From Pelomyxa schiedti (taxonomy: Eukaryota; Evosea; Pelobiontida; Pelomyxidae): DNA of 49,818 nt. This document shows, piece by piece, positions 36,099 through 49,818 of the stretch. Under the pieces are notes generated by a model. The model was given only the letters and a program-made list of their open reading frames with translations. It did no database searches and was not told where the DNA came from. How positions within the stretch are numbered: the stretch's first letter is position 1; each line of letters begins with the position of its first letter. The translations under genes were made by a program, and so were the position numbers. The stretch covers positions 1 to 49,818 of the forward strand of contig JAHLWZ010000352.1 in the NCBI GenBank assembly GCA_020536535.1. Direction: 5' to 3'.

Positions 36099-36208
36099 CC
36101 GTCATCGATGCGGAGCTTTCTGTGGTATTCCCTCCTCTCTCGCTTCACCTCTTTTTAACTTTTTGCAGGTGGGGGAAACTTTGCCATACACTCACCAAGG
36201 TAGAAACC

Positions 36209-36770
36209 CGTTACATTTTGTTTGTATTCCTCAACTCAACTTAGGCCGAAGCGGTCTGCAAGGCACCAGGAATAACATTTCACTGCCTCCACGCAATTCC
36301 AGCCACATTGCCGGCTTAGCTGAAACCCAGGCAGGGTCTCTCTTCTTTTCTTTTCTTTTTTTCTTTTCTTTTATTTTATTTTCTTTTTTGGGACTGATTG
36401 CGCGTCACTCCTGATACTCCGGATACTCCTCATATCCCCTCTAGGTCACCAAAGCATTATTCTCCAGGCTAGCCAGTTACTGTCACCAGGTATTAGCCCA
36501 TTACATTTTGTTTGTATTCCTCACCTCAACTTAGGCCGAAGCGGTCTCAAAGGCACCAGGAATAACATTTCACTGCCTCTGCTCTGTTCCAGGCCCGCCA
36601 CATTGCCGGCTTAGCACATGTGTATTCTTTCTTTTCTTTTTTCTTTTCTCAGTTCTGATAACCACCATAGATAGATATCTGGCAGCAGCCGGGTTAGACA
36701 ACTGATTGTGCGTCACTCCTGATACTCCACATATCCCCTCTAGGTCACCAAAGCACCACCTTCACTGTGC
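36209..36770 (+). repeat. Tandem duplication, two diverged ~300-bp units
   Basis: The block starting TTACATTTTGTTTGTATTCC at 36211 recurs at 36501, and CGTCACTCCTGATACTCC at 36403 recurs at 36711, giving a period of 290-308 bp. Each unit also contains GCCGAAGCGGTCT, CACTGCCTC and CATTGCCGGCTTAGC and a T/C-rich tract of variable length. Confidence 0.8.
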
Positions 36771-36879
36771 CCCAACCCTACACAGCCGCAGCATCCAAAT
36801 CCAACAAAAAATAAAACAAAAAAAATTTGTTTTGTTTTTTGGCTGTAGAACAACAATCACCACACACCACAACAGCCAC

Positions 36880-37146
36880 ATGCACAAACAACAAAACTGC
36901 AAGCTGCCACACACCCACAGACAGAGCGTGGCAGGCTTGCAGGCTCCCACAGCCAACAGGTGCTGGCTCCCACACAATTTGTCAGCCTCCACCTGAGATG
37001 TTGGCTCCCATGCCAAGTGCTGGCTGCCACACAACCTGCTGGCTGCCACCCCTTGTGCCAGCCCCCACACCACGTGCTGGCTGTCAAATGAGTTGTTGGC
37101 TGGAAGACAACACCCCAGTTGGCTGAAGACTGTTTTAGGGGAAGTC
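36880..37146 (-). repeat. Right terminal inverted repeat with ~19-nt subrepeats
   Basis: Reverse complement of the left arm, with TGCTGGCTGCCA units. It shares the internal stretch with ACAGACAGAGCGTGGCAGG and TGCAGGCTCCCACAGCC. It lacks one subrepeat found in the left arm. Confidence 0.8.
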
Positions 37147-37431
37147 TAATGTTGTTGTTTTTGTTGTTGTTGTTTGTTCTGTGTTGACATTGGCCATTGC
37201 CATGCTGTTGTCTGTTGTTGTCAGTTAGTTAGTTGTCGGTTGGCACTACTTGGAAAACACCAAGTTGTGGGTGGCAAAAATCGAGTTGTACCAAAAAATC
37301 ACCAACAAGTGCTGTGAAACTGATTAATTATAAATTAGGGAAAGTCTATTGGTGGCCAGAGATGGCAACAGATATATACTGATGGCAAGTGGCAAGTGCC
37401 AATGCTATAATCCCAGCAGTCACACAGAGGT
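37147..37431. other. Spacer between TIR element and integrase relic
   Basis: About 285 bp with a GTTGTTGTTTTTGTTGTTG run (37150-37172) and AT-rich sequence. No gene visible. Confidence 0.4.
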
Positions 37432-38025
37432 GTGCCTAAGAGTCTGCCATGCCCACTGTACCCCAACCACATTGTGGGGATAGAGTATCTGGTGGCTCCA
37501 TATTGCAGAAAGTTAACAAGGACAAATCAGGGAAATGAATACATACTTGTCATGGTGGATCCACTGGCTGGCCAATGGTGGATGCAACAGCAGATGCTGG
37601 CACCACAGCCAGGGTGTTTGTGGATCACTGGATCTGCAATATGGGGCCACCAGACATATTGGTATCTGATAGGGGCAGTCATATCCTCAGTGGTAGTAGC
37701 TAGAAAGTTTGCTCCACGCTGGGAGGGACCGTTTGTCATAACAGAGTGCATTGGGGATAATCTGTATCAGGTCGAAAATGAAAGGGGATTTGCCCTCACA
37801 CAACTAATTCATGTGAGCTGGATGCAGGAATACAAAGGTGGACAGAACACACCCACTGAGGCACCAGAGGTGGATGATGACTTTGACCCAAGCCTGGAGG
37901 AAGAGGCTACGAAACACTCACGACAGAAAATCGCCATGACAAGTGGAAGAAGAAGCCAGAGGGAAAGGTGGCAACAAATGCTAACAAAGAGAACGTACTT
38001 ACTGAAGGGGCAGAGCGTAACATGA
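37432..38025 (+). pseudogene. Relic of a Ty3/Gypsy-type retrotransposon integrase
   Basis: One open frame of 197 codons combines NQGNEYILVMVDPLA, which matches the start of the integrase core (first catalytic Asp in YILVVVD), with APRWEGPFVITECIGDNLYQ and LTQLIHVSWMQEYK, which match the C-terminal GPF/chromo-like region of Gypsy integrases. The central part of the core, with the second Asp and the Glu, is missing or scrambled, so it cannot be active. There are no reverse transcriptase, RNase H or LTR sequences beside it. It is a degraded fragment that kept an open frame by chance or recent internal deletion. It lies 285 bp from the TIR element, so this is a repeat-rich island. Confidence 0.65.
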
Positions 38026-38397
38026 CGAAGCGGAACGCTGCTAGTGGAGACCCACTTCGCAGAAGACACCAAGCACTGATGATCCGGTCACTCCCACAAA
38101 TACGCGGCCGAGGCGACGCACCAGGCTACTACAAAAGTTTGAAGACTTCGAGATGAACACAGTGCCACCATCGCGAAAGAAGTCGCGATCCCGACGCGAG
38201 GAGTAACAACGCGTGTGGGGACAGTGCCACTATCCACTTCGTCATCTCAATGATGACAACTGCATGCATGCAACACCGTACATGAACTGATACGATGCAC
38301 GACGTGGCAGCAAACAGACGCCCACCACCATTTTCAGAGAAAACCGAAACTGATAATGGTGTGGGTCAGCCGTAAACCGGGTAATGCCCTGTTGTTC

Positions 38398-39630
38398 ATG
38401 CAACAGTTGAGAGCGAAGGATCAATTTATGGCCCTGGCTGTTGGCGTGTGGGGCAACAAACTTGACACCCGGTGGACCAAGTATTAGCTTGTTAGTATTG
38501 CTTTTGTTTTTCTCATTTGTTAGCAGGGAATTTGCAAGTGGGGTGGCCACAATGACAGGGCCGTTGGTGACGCACATTGGAAGGGAGTGGATTGTGAGCA
38601 CCGCAAACAGATATGTCATGAGGGTGATTGACAAACACAACAGGGGTGCATATGTTCTGTTTGGTGTCTCACTCACTCTGGGTGTCACTGATGGGCCAAG
38701 GGTGATTGGCGGCCCCACAGTGAGTGAGCAACCCGGCCTGATATTCCTGTCTGAGAAGGTGGTGATGGTGCCAAGGAGTATGTCCAAAGGGCTCACCTTG
38801 TTGAGGCTAAATGATGACCCAAAAATGCCTGCAAATTCCTCAATACCAATGGACTGCGGCCAAATCTTCACCAGGTTCAACAAAAAGTGGGTGGTGGGTG
38901 TTGATTACCTTGGAGTGATGACCCTGTGGATGCTTGACAATCACTCGCTCCCCAGTGGCTCCCAGAGGAGGATAGAAATTCCACGGCCACCAAATGGTCC
39001 TTGGTCTGGATATTTGGAATTTACTCCCACAAAGAGGCCATTACTTGCTGATGGCGATGACGAGCTGTGCATTGCCACCCAACACACTGCTTCAAAACAA
39101 CTATGGGATGTGAGGGTAATTGACCTCAAGAAGACATTTGACACTGGCACTTTGTCAGTGCTAAGTTTCAACTCAATTGCGTGCCCACTGAGTGAGGGTT
39201 CACTCATGGCTGTTATGACCAGCCCATCACATCATGGTTCTCCTTCCTTATATTCAGAGCATTTCCTCCCACACACTCCACGAGTGTTCCATCCACTTCA
39301 CTCGTTGTGGTGAATGTACAGACTGGCTCCTTCACAACCTGTGACAATTCCACACTGTTTTACATCATTGACCAGTCACACATTGTGGCATACCCAACCT
39401 CTGGAAGATTGGAGATACTCAACGTTTCCAATCCTCAGAAGCCTGTGAGGACTATTTCCTTCACTGAGAGCCTTTGCTCCCATAAGTTCCACCATGGCCT
39501 GCTGTTCACCACCATCACCACTGCGACTACACGCACTGTTTCCTGCAGTGATGCACTCTCTGGGAGCTTCATCTTTTCCCTCTCTGAATCCTACACCGTG
39601 GGTGATGTGCAGGTCCTCTCCAACAACTGA
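38398..39630 (+). CDS. Uncharacterised family protein, member B (complete)
   Basis: I do not recognise a function. Exon 1 starts at ATG 38398 (MQQLRAKDQFMALAVGVWG), chosen because RAKDQFMALAV matches members A and C. An intron of 46 nt (about 38482-38527) is followed by EFASGVATMTGPLVTHIGRE, then EWIVSTANRYVMRVIDKHNR, NKKWVVGVDYLGVMTLWMLD and LWDVRVIDLKK. A second intron, best placed 39181-39257, restores the frame into AFPPTHSTSVPSTSLVVVNV, and the protein ends SGSFIFSLSESYTVGDVQVLSNN with TGA at 39628-39630. The product is about 365-370 residues, with alternating hydrophobic/aromatic strands and no TM segment or signal peptide, suggesting an all-beta, perhaps propeller, cytosolic protein (inference). 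A tRNA-Leu gene lies 84 bp downstream. Confidence 0.75.
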
Positions 39631-39758
39631 ATGTTTCAGCCATTACTCATAACCCTAGTCAATTTTCAATACAATCGTTCTTAAAGCCCCAACTTGTGCC
39701 TACTCTCATGTGATGTGTTCTTGGCCGAGTGGTCTAAGGCGGTAGATTCAGGTTCTAT

Positions 39759-44021
<4,263 letters not shown>

Positions 44022-44071
44022 AACCCCTCGTTGAAGCGAAAACCAGATCTGACGGTTTCTGTTAAAAGGGT

Positions 44072-44477
44072 GTCAGCCTTGAGAGTCTGGACCTCACCCA
44101 CTACGGAGGTGTCTGAGAGCGAAAAGATCAAACAACCTGAGAGCGCGTCGTGGCACGTAACAGTCCCACCGCCGGACTGAACCGTGAACATCAGGCCGTG
44201 TCCGAAATTATGGGAGTAGGGGCTTGATGTGACAGTAGTGCTCACGGGCTGCTGTGGGTTGCACACATACATCAGGTGATGTATGCGGCGACGGGAGCCC
44301 GGCGCCGGGGTGGGCTTGAATTTTGAAAAATTCTGCAAAAATGCTCCACAATGAACAACAGTAAAACGTCAGGCAGACAGACACACACCCTCGTGTCCGA
44401 TTGTTTTTTACCCAAGAAACAACAGCCAAGGCACAAAACTGATCCCTCGCACTCAATTGCCGTTCCACACCAAGCAT
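44072..44477 (-). pseudogene. Uncharacterised family protein, member C: internally deleted copy
   Basis: From ATG at 44477 it reads MLGVERQLSARDQFCALAVV and SWVKNNRTR, matching the first exon of member B (RAKDQFMALAV, then TRWTK). A GT-AG intron follows at the same place as in B (about 44392-44336). The next exon begins FSKFKPTPAPGS and goes straight to YVCNPQQPVSTTVTSSPYSH, NFGHGLMFTVQSGGGTVTCH and DALSGCLIFSLSDTSVVGEV, which match the C-terminal 75 residues of B (DALSGSFIFSLSESYTVGDV). The middle of about 230 residues is missing. The stop codon found in B just after this point is absent; the frame continues into the Vps34 first exon in another frame. It could be a decaying copy or a short functional variant. 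Confidence 0.7.
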
Positions 44478-44672
44478 CGTGATCACAAAACGAAACGAAA
44501 AGTATTGTTTTTGTTGATTGTGTGGTAACGCACTTTAGTGAAAAAAAAAAGTGATGAGCGTGACATCGGGAAAAGAATTGGGCTAAACATAAATCTTTTA
44601 GTTATGTAACTTTACAAAATTGGGGGAGTGATGGTGAGTGGTGGTCCAATAAGCCGCGAATTATCATAGGAA

Positions 44673-45408
<736 letters not shown>

Positions 45409-45776
45409 TTACTTATACGTCGATTTTGGTTGGTTGTTGTGCTTTACTGTGTGTTACTTAAATATATTAGTTAATTTGGTTAGTTGGTAGTTATAAAGCA
45501 GGGCCAATGCGACACCGCACGCTTTGAACGAAAACATTTTGAATCGACTTTCAATCTCGATTCAAAAGAAACATCATCACAGGGAGAGCGGGTGCTATCG
45601 GGAAAAGACTTCCCTCTGAATGATTCCTGAAATCAACTTCCTACTTGCCACGCGTATCCAATGACCAAGACTGTGTCTCCACATCCCAGATTTGAAAAAG
45701 CCGACACTCTTTTTTGGAGGAGACGCGTGTATTGAGGCGCCACTGCTTCGTTGTGGGAGTGCACTCATTGTAAACA
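45409..45776. promoter_or_regulatory. Divergent promoter region between Rac and the ankyrin/F-box gene
   Basis: 368 bp between the two start codons. AT-rich near Rac (45450-45490), then two near-copies of TTTTGAATCGACTTTC/ATCTCGATTCAAAAG (45535-45568) that form an inverted repeat. No named motif recognised. Confidence 0.4.
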
Positions 45777-48089
45777 ATGGGCAACGTAGTAAGCAACTCA
45801 CCAGATTCCCATCACGACGCGGATACCAACGACGACCAACTCCTGCTTCTTGCAAAAATTGAACTGGAGAAGAAGGTGGCCCACCTCAGGGTGGACAGAT
45901 ACTCGTCCCTCAGGAGGAAATACCTCGCGATGCTGCTCGTCAAGTCCCCCACGTCGCAGACACGTCGGGCCCTACAAGACCCCGCAAACCACCATTGTGG
46001 GCAGAGAAAGCATCGGTCACTTCCCATAATCAAGGCGGCGGTGCGGGGGTCAAACAAAGCCGACAAGGTGAGGGCACTGGCATTAGATACGCCGTTGGGT
46101 GAGGAGCCAAGTGCTGCCTGGATTATGGGCGTGACTGGTAACCAGGAGCTAAGCGTTGTGCACGTTTGTGCATCGCTTGGCCACCTTGAGGAAATGAACG
46201 CGGTTCTGGAAGCGTGGGCAGAAAGGGCGGCGGCTGCAAAACCCAGTTGTGGGACACCCAATGTTGATGTTGGGGATGACGACCCTCAGAGCGATGGTGG
46301 AAATGTTGGTACTGTGATTTGCAAGAGAGGGGAGATCACAGCAGGGAATTATGGGGTGGAGGGGGTGAGGTGGCTGGTTGATGGTGTGTCTGGGAAGCAT
46401 TCAATGACAGGGCTGATGATGGCAGTGAGGGAGGGTCATGGGAATGTAGTTGAGTGCCTAGTGAAGAAGTGGAAAGCTGGGGTGATGCACTGTTGTGATG
46501 CCATGGGCAAGCACATGGGATACAGCGCCCTGCACATGTGCGTGGAAGTGGAAGATACTGTAAGTACGGAAACGATTCTCTCGGCGTGCAGTGAGTCTCA
46601 GAGGGAGGCTTTACTGGTGCTTGGGGCTGAGGGTGCTCTTGGAACTTCACTTGACCTTGCATGCAGGTCTCAAAAGCTTGAGTTTGTCAGGTTGCTTGCA
46701 AACCCGAGGTGGGGAGCTGGTGCAATTGAAGCAATGGATCAGACTTATCCAATCAACACACAGTGCAATGCTCCGCTGGAAATTTTTGAGCACCTGTGCA
46801 GTGTGTTCAGCAACGGTCTAGAGGATGCATTTGTGGCTGGCTACAAGGAACGCCAGCAAGTGATTCTGAAGCACCCTGGGTTCCCTGCTGTAATCAACTG
46901 CCTTACACTAAACGAGCCACACACCACTGCGCTGTTCACTGCCGTGGTAAGCGGGGAACAGGAAATGGTGTCAAGCCTGCTCTCTCTTGGTGCCAGTCCG
47001 AATGTTGTGTGTGAGAAGTTGGAGAATTCGCCTGGAATAGACCAACTTAAGCACAACTTGAAATTTGAAATCGACATCTCATCAATTCCTCTGACTGCAA
47101 TGGTCTTTGCCCTCATCACTGACCAAAAAAGTTTGGTTCAAGAAATGGCAGAACATGGTGGTTCTCTCCCTCCAGAATTCTGTGAGAAATGGTCTCAAGG
47201 AGACCCTCTTTTTTCACTTCAGACTTACCTTGATGGTTCAACTTCATTTTTTCTCCACCTTGTGATGCAATGCACTCAACATCCAACAGGATCCTGGGAA
47301 GAACATTTGCAAGCAAATAAAAAATATTCCAGATCACTTCCTTTCCCTGAAGAACACTGGGAGCTCTACTCCTCAATGCGAATAAGTGACAGCATACTAT
47401 TCAATGCAGCAGATATTTCGTAAACTTTTGTTCAATACTCTTGTGTCCTAATGTTTTGCTGCCCAGGGTTGATGACCCATCAATAACCTCCATGATAGGG
47501 CAGTATAACACTGAAATAAGGGGAGTCCTTGAGCTCCTAGATGTCCAAAGCCTGGGCCGTATCCAACAAACATCAAGAATTTGGTAGCCTCACTCAAATG
47601 TTCAATTCACTGGTTATTATTAACTTATCTTGTTGCTGATACTCCAATCTAGGTACAACGTGGGCAGGTCAAATGCATTATGGCAGGTAAAAATGAAGTT
47701 CTGAACCTCTTCTTTTTCCTCTGATCCACCTTTTAAAGTGTGCACTTCTGAACACATGCGAAAAGTGGAAGGCAGGAGCCAGAGCAAAATTGCACACAAT
47801 GCATGGCCCTCTTTCTGAAGATTCCAAAGTAAAAGTAAGTGAAAACCCCCACCCACACCAAAGGAATTTCCGGTCTCACTCCCCACAGTGGAAGCACGTG
47901 TGCTTCTTCTGGCTGTCCAGGTGCCTGTGCCGCAGGTGCCACTGTTACTACCGAATCTGCGATGACACCCACTGCGCAGCAGCTTCCATCGACAATCCGC
48001 TGTCAACAACACCACCCAGCGGTCACCACCAGCCACGTGCAATGCATGCACAGCTGCTCCGCTTTGCCGCTCTCTACAACACTCTTTAA
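45777..48089 (+). CDS. N-myristoylated ankyrin-repeat / F-box-like protein with Cys-rich tail
   Basis: The first exon (45777-47417) starts MGNVVSNS, a good N-myristoylation signal (Gly2, Ser6), so membrane attachment is likely (inference). It contains degenerate ankyrin repeats: LSVVHVCASLGHLEEMNAVL, MTGLMMAVREGHGNVVECLV, YSALHMCVEVEDT, TTALFTAVVSGEQEMVSSLL then SLGASPNVV. Introns then lead to EIRGVLELLDVQSLGRIQQT, SRIWYNVGRSNALWQ, the pattern of an F-box (LxxLDxxSL, W), and CALLNTCEKWKAG. The last exon gives FFWLSRCLCRRCHCYYRICD then DTHC, a Cys/His cluster that may bind zinc, and ends ALYNTL with TAA at 48087-48089. Introns at about 47418-47465, 47586-47652, 47687-47740 and 47834-47889 keep the frame. 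An SCF substrate adaptor is the likely role, but target and partners are unknown. Confidence 0.75.
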
Positions 48090-48367
48090 AAAAAAATTGA
48101 GATCAGCCTCCGCCGCTGCAACAACAGCAGTAGTAGCCTTTTCGGAGCTGGTTGAGCAGCGTCGTCCGACATTATGGTACCCTTGGTCAATCGTGATCGG
48201 CCTCTGCGGCGAAAGTGCATTTGTTCCTCTCTCTCTCTCTCTCTCAACAGTGAACCCTCCCAAGACGGTTGGCTCCACAAGGAAAAACAAACGGATATTT
48301 TCAAGTTCAAGAACCAAATTGCCCAAGGCCGAATTCGGGTAAAATTCGCGTTTGTGTCTTTGAGACG
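48090..48367. other. Spacer with CT microsatellite
   Basis: About 280 bp between the ankyrin/F-box gene and the pseudokinase gene. Contains a CT dinucleotide repeat at about 48225-48244. No gene visible. Confidence 0.5.
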
Positions 48368-49818
48368 ATGGACGATGAGTACAGCCGCAGAATGCGCACC
48401 GCTCGTCCGACAATCGCAGCAGCGGACTTGTGCGCAACCGGGAATCACAACAACGGTGACGACGTCAGTGGTGCTGAGAGAGAGCGCCTCTCTTACTTTC
48501 GGCGAATAGCCGAGGAAGCCCTTCCAGAGACGCTGAAGACGGCGGGGGCGACCGCGAATTCACGTCACCCACGCGACCGAAAAGGCGGCATCAGCAGGGG
48601 AAAACAAGCCGCCGACCAGGACGGGATTGTGGGAGGAGCAGGGGTGCGATTGTGGGGAGAAACTTCACGGTGGTTCGTGCGTTCTCAGCCAAATTCATCC
48701 ACTCTGAACCACGTGTGTGAATAAAAATAAACTTTTACGAATTCATAAACAACAAAAACATGACACAAATCAAATGCAGGAGACATTGATGTGATGGCGT
48801 TTGAGGTTAAATGCATTGGGGATGGGCACCCAGTCATGTTCAGAGACCAATCTTACACCCTTGTGATGACGGCGCCTCACACCGGAGTTGCCGAGGCAAG
48901 TGATATTTGGTTTCCGAACTTATGCCTCTTTTTTTCTTACTGTGACACCAGTTATTGCCGGACGAGACGCTTGACCCACACCCAAACATATGCAAGTATT
49001 TCTGTCACTTCACAGACAGTATCCCACAGGAGTTTTACGATCGCATACTACCCACTTCACTGAAGGACAAACTCGTTCCTGATCCACAGCGGAACATCTT
49101 TGATTGGATTATTCATGAACACCACGCTGAGACGTTGGGAAAACTCGTGAAGACTTCAACTCTTGCAAATAGCACAACTACAACCAGCATTCCCTGGTGC
49201 ATTGTTCACAAGTATTCAAGGGACATCTGTGCGGCTCTGGTTCACTTGTTTGTTGTTCATCAAGTGGTTCACTTTGGGTTAAACCTGGACACCATTGCTG
49301 TCACTTCTGTATGCATTACCCCCGTGAGAAAATTAAAACAAAAAACAGAACAAAGAAGAAGCAGTTCTGACAGAGCTTATGGGCTGTTCCTTGAGGTTTT
49401 CAGGACCCGATAAGTCATTCAGTAGGAGAGAAGTTTCCCGTGTCGTTGCGGGAAATGAGACGCACACCTCCCCAGAGATTTTAAATGGAATGTATTCACC
49501 GGAACTCCGCGGCAGCGATCAAACAACTTGTGACATCATGTTGAATTGTGAAAGGGTTTGTGGAATGGGTTATCCACCTTTACTAAAATACCACAACTTT
49601 CCAGGAAATGTCATTTGAACTTGGATGCGTTCTGTTTGAGCTCGCAATGCGTGGGAAGCACCCATTTCTGGGTTATCCAAACGGCTTCCGCGGACCCGAT
49701 GGGCTTATTCCACCCTCGTTTTACAGTGATAAAGAGCCCGCGTTCACTGTTAGTATGATGGAGCCCCCAGCTTTCCCTTTGCAGTTCCGCAACCTGGTTT
49801 ACGGTTTGCTTCAGTTTG
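48368..49818 (+). CDS. Degenerate protein kinase domain protein (pseudokinase), 5' part
   Basis: Starts at ATG 48368 (MDDEYSRRMRTARPT). About 115 residues of non-conserved N-terminus are followed, after an intron (about 48715-48779), by DVMAFEVKCIGDGHPVMFRD and PDETLDPHPNICKYFCHFTD. The kinase fold shows in IVHKYSRDICAALVHLFVVH then QVVHFGLNLDTIAV (subdomain VI; expected HRDxxxxN is HFGLNLDT, catalytic Asp lost), VLTELMGCSLRFS where DFG should be, NETHTSPEILNG (APE-like) and EMSFELGCVLFELAMRGKHP (subdomain IX without its Asp). With the HRD Asp and the DFG Asp both missing, catalysis is very unlikely. One intron appears to use GC-AG (GAG|GCAAGT near 48896). The frame runs off the window end. 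Family placement beyond kinase-like is open. Confidence 0.68.

Larger units (their letters stand above)
34653..37146. mobile_element. 2.5 kb non-autonomous DNA element with long terminal inverted repeats, TA-flanked
   Basis: The ends are exact inverted copies: GACTTCCCCTAAAACAGTC from 34653 and GACTGTTTTAGGGGAAGTC ending 37146, each flanked by TA (34651-34652 and 37147-37148). The inverted similarity continues inward about 270-300 bp on each side. A TA target duplication is typical of Tc1/mariner-like transposons, and long repetitive TIRs recall foldback elements. The interior (34950-36880) has no recognisable transposase; its open frames are short and unlike any family I know, so it would have to be mobilised in trans. 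It contains a diverged tandem duplication and a GTTGC minisatellite. Confidence 0.75.

Noticed and set aside
36209-36770. LTRs of a retrotransposon flanking an internal region
   Set aside because: The two ~300-bp units are adjacent, lack TG...CA ends and target duplications, and nothing retroviral lies between them.
36960-37100. Regular ~19-nt repeats that could suggest a CRISPR array
   Set aside because: Units are contiguous with no unique spacers of constant length, lie in an inverted-repeat arm, and the genome is eukaryotic.

Overview
The window is nuclear DNA from a single-celled eukaryote. Its protein-coding genes are cut by many short GT-AG introns (mostly about 40-100 nt), are packed on both strands with 100-500 bp between them, and encode purely eukaryotic proteins: Raptor, major vault protein, SmB, a myotubularin, the cohesin loader SCC2, Vps34 and a Rac GTPase. 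A vault protein, Rac, a Cache-HAMP class III cyclase and a CH/talin-like myotubularin together point to an amoebozoan; an archamoeba such as Pelomyxa is my guess, not something the sequence proves. A 100-N block at 32355-32454 marks a scaffold gap.

Layout. 1-682 (-): 5' part of an unrecognised family protein (family member A). 778-6633 (+): Raptor (mTORC1). 6927-9649 (-): major vault protein. 9650-11230: a long spacer with a U1-like/5'-splice-like motif. 11231-12338 (+): SmB. 12578-16933 (+): a myotubularin lipid phosphatase fused to a CH domain and a talin-F0-like module. 16934-18384: spacer with a tRNA-like relic and a perfect hairpin. 18385-25950 (-): SCC2/NIPBL with a PHD finger. 26385-29598 (+): Cache-HAMP adenylyl/guanylyl cyclase. 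29722-30835 (-): HUS1-like clamp subunit. 31029-34472 (+): two near-identical F-box/coiled-coil/ZZ-finger genes in tandem, broken by the gap. 34653-37146: a 2.5 kb element with long terminal inverted repeats flanked by TA. 37432-38025: relic of a Ty3/Gypsy integrase. 38398-39630 (+): family member B. 39715-39796 (+): tRNA-Leu(CAG). 39759-44021 (-): Vps34. 44072-44477 (-): family member C, internally deleted. 44673-45408 (-): Rac with an extra glycine in switch II. 45777-48089 (+): myristoylated ankyrin/F-box protein. 48368-49818 (+): 5' part of a protein with a degenerate kinase domain.

Functionally the region is mixed housekeeping and signalling. Vps34 makes PI3P and the myotubularin removes it; Raptor is the TORC1 scaffold; Rac, the cyclase and the pseudokinase are signalling proteins; SCC2 and HUS1 act on chromosomes. 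The most unusual content is (i) the A/B/C family with no recognisable relatives, (ii) the CH-F0-GRAM-phosphatase architecture, (iii) the switch II insertion in Rac, (iv) the F-box interrupted by low-complexity sequence in the tandem ZZ genes and (v) the long-TIR element. Exon limits are read by eye from reading frame and GT/AG sites, so gene spans are firmer than individual exons.
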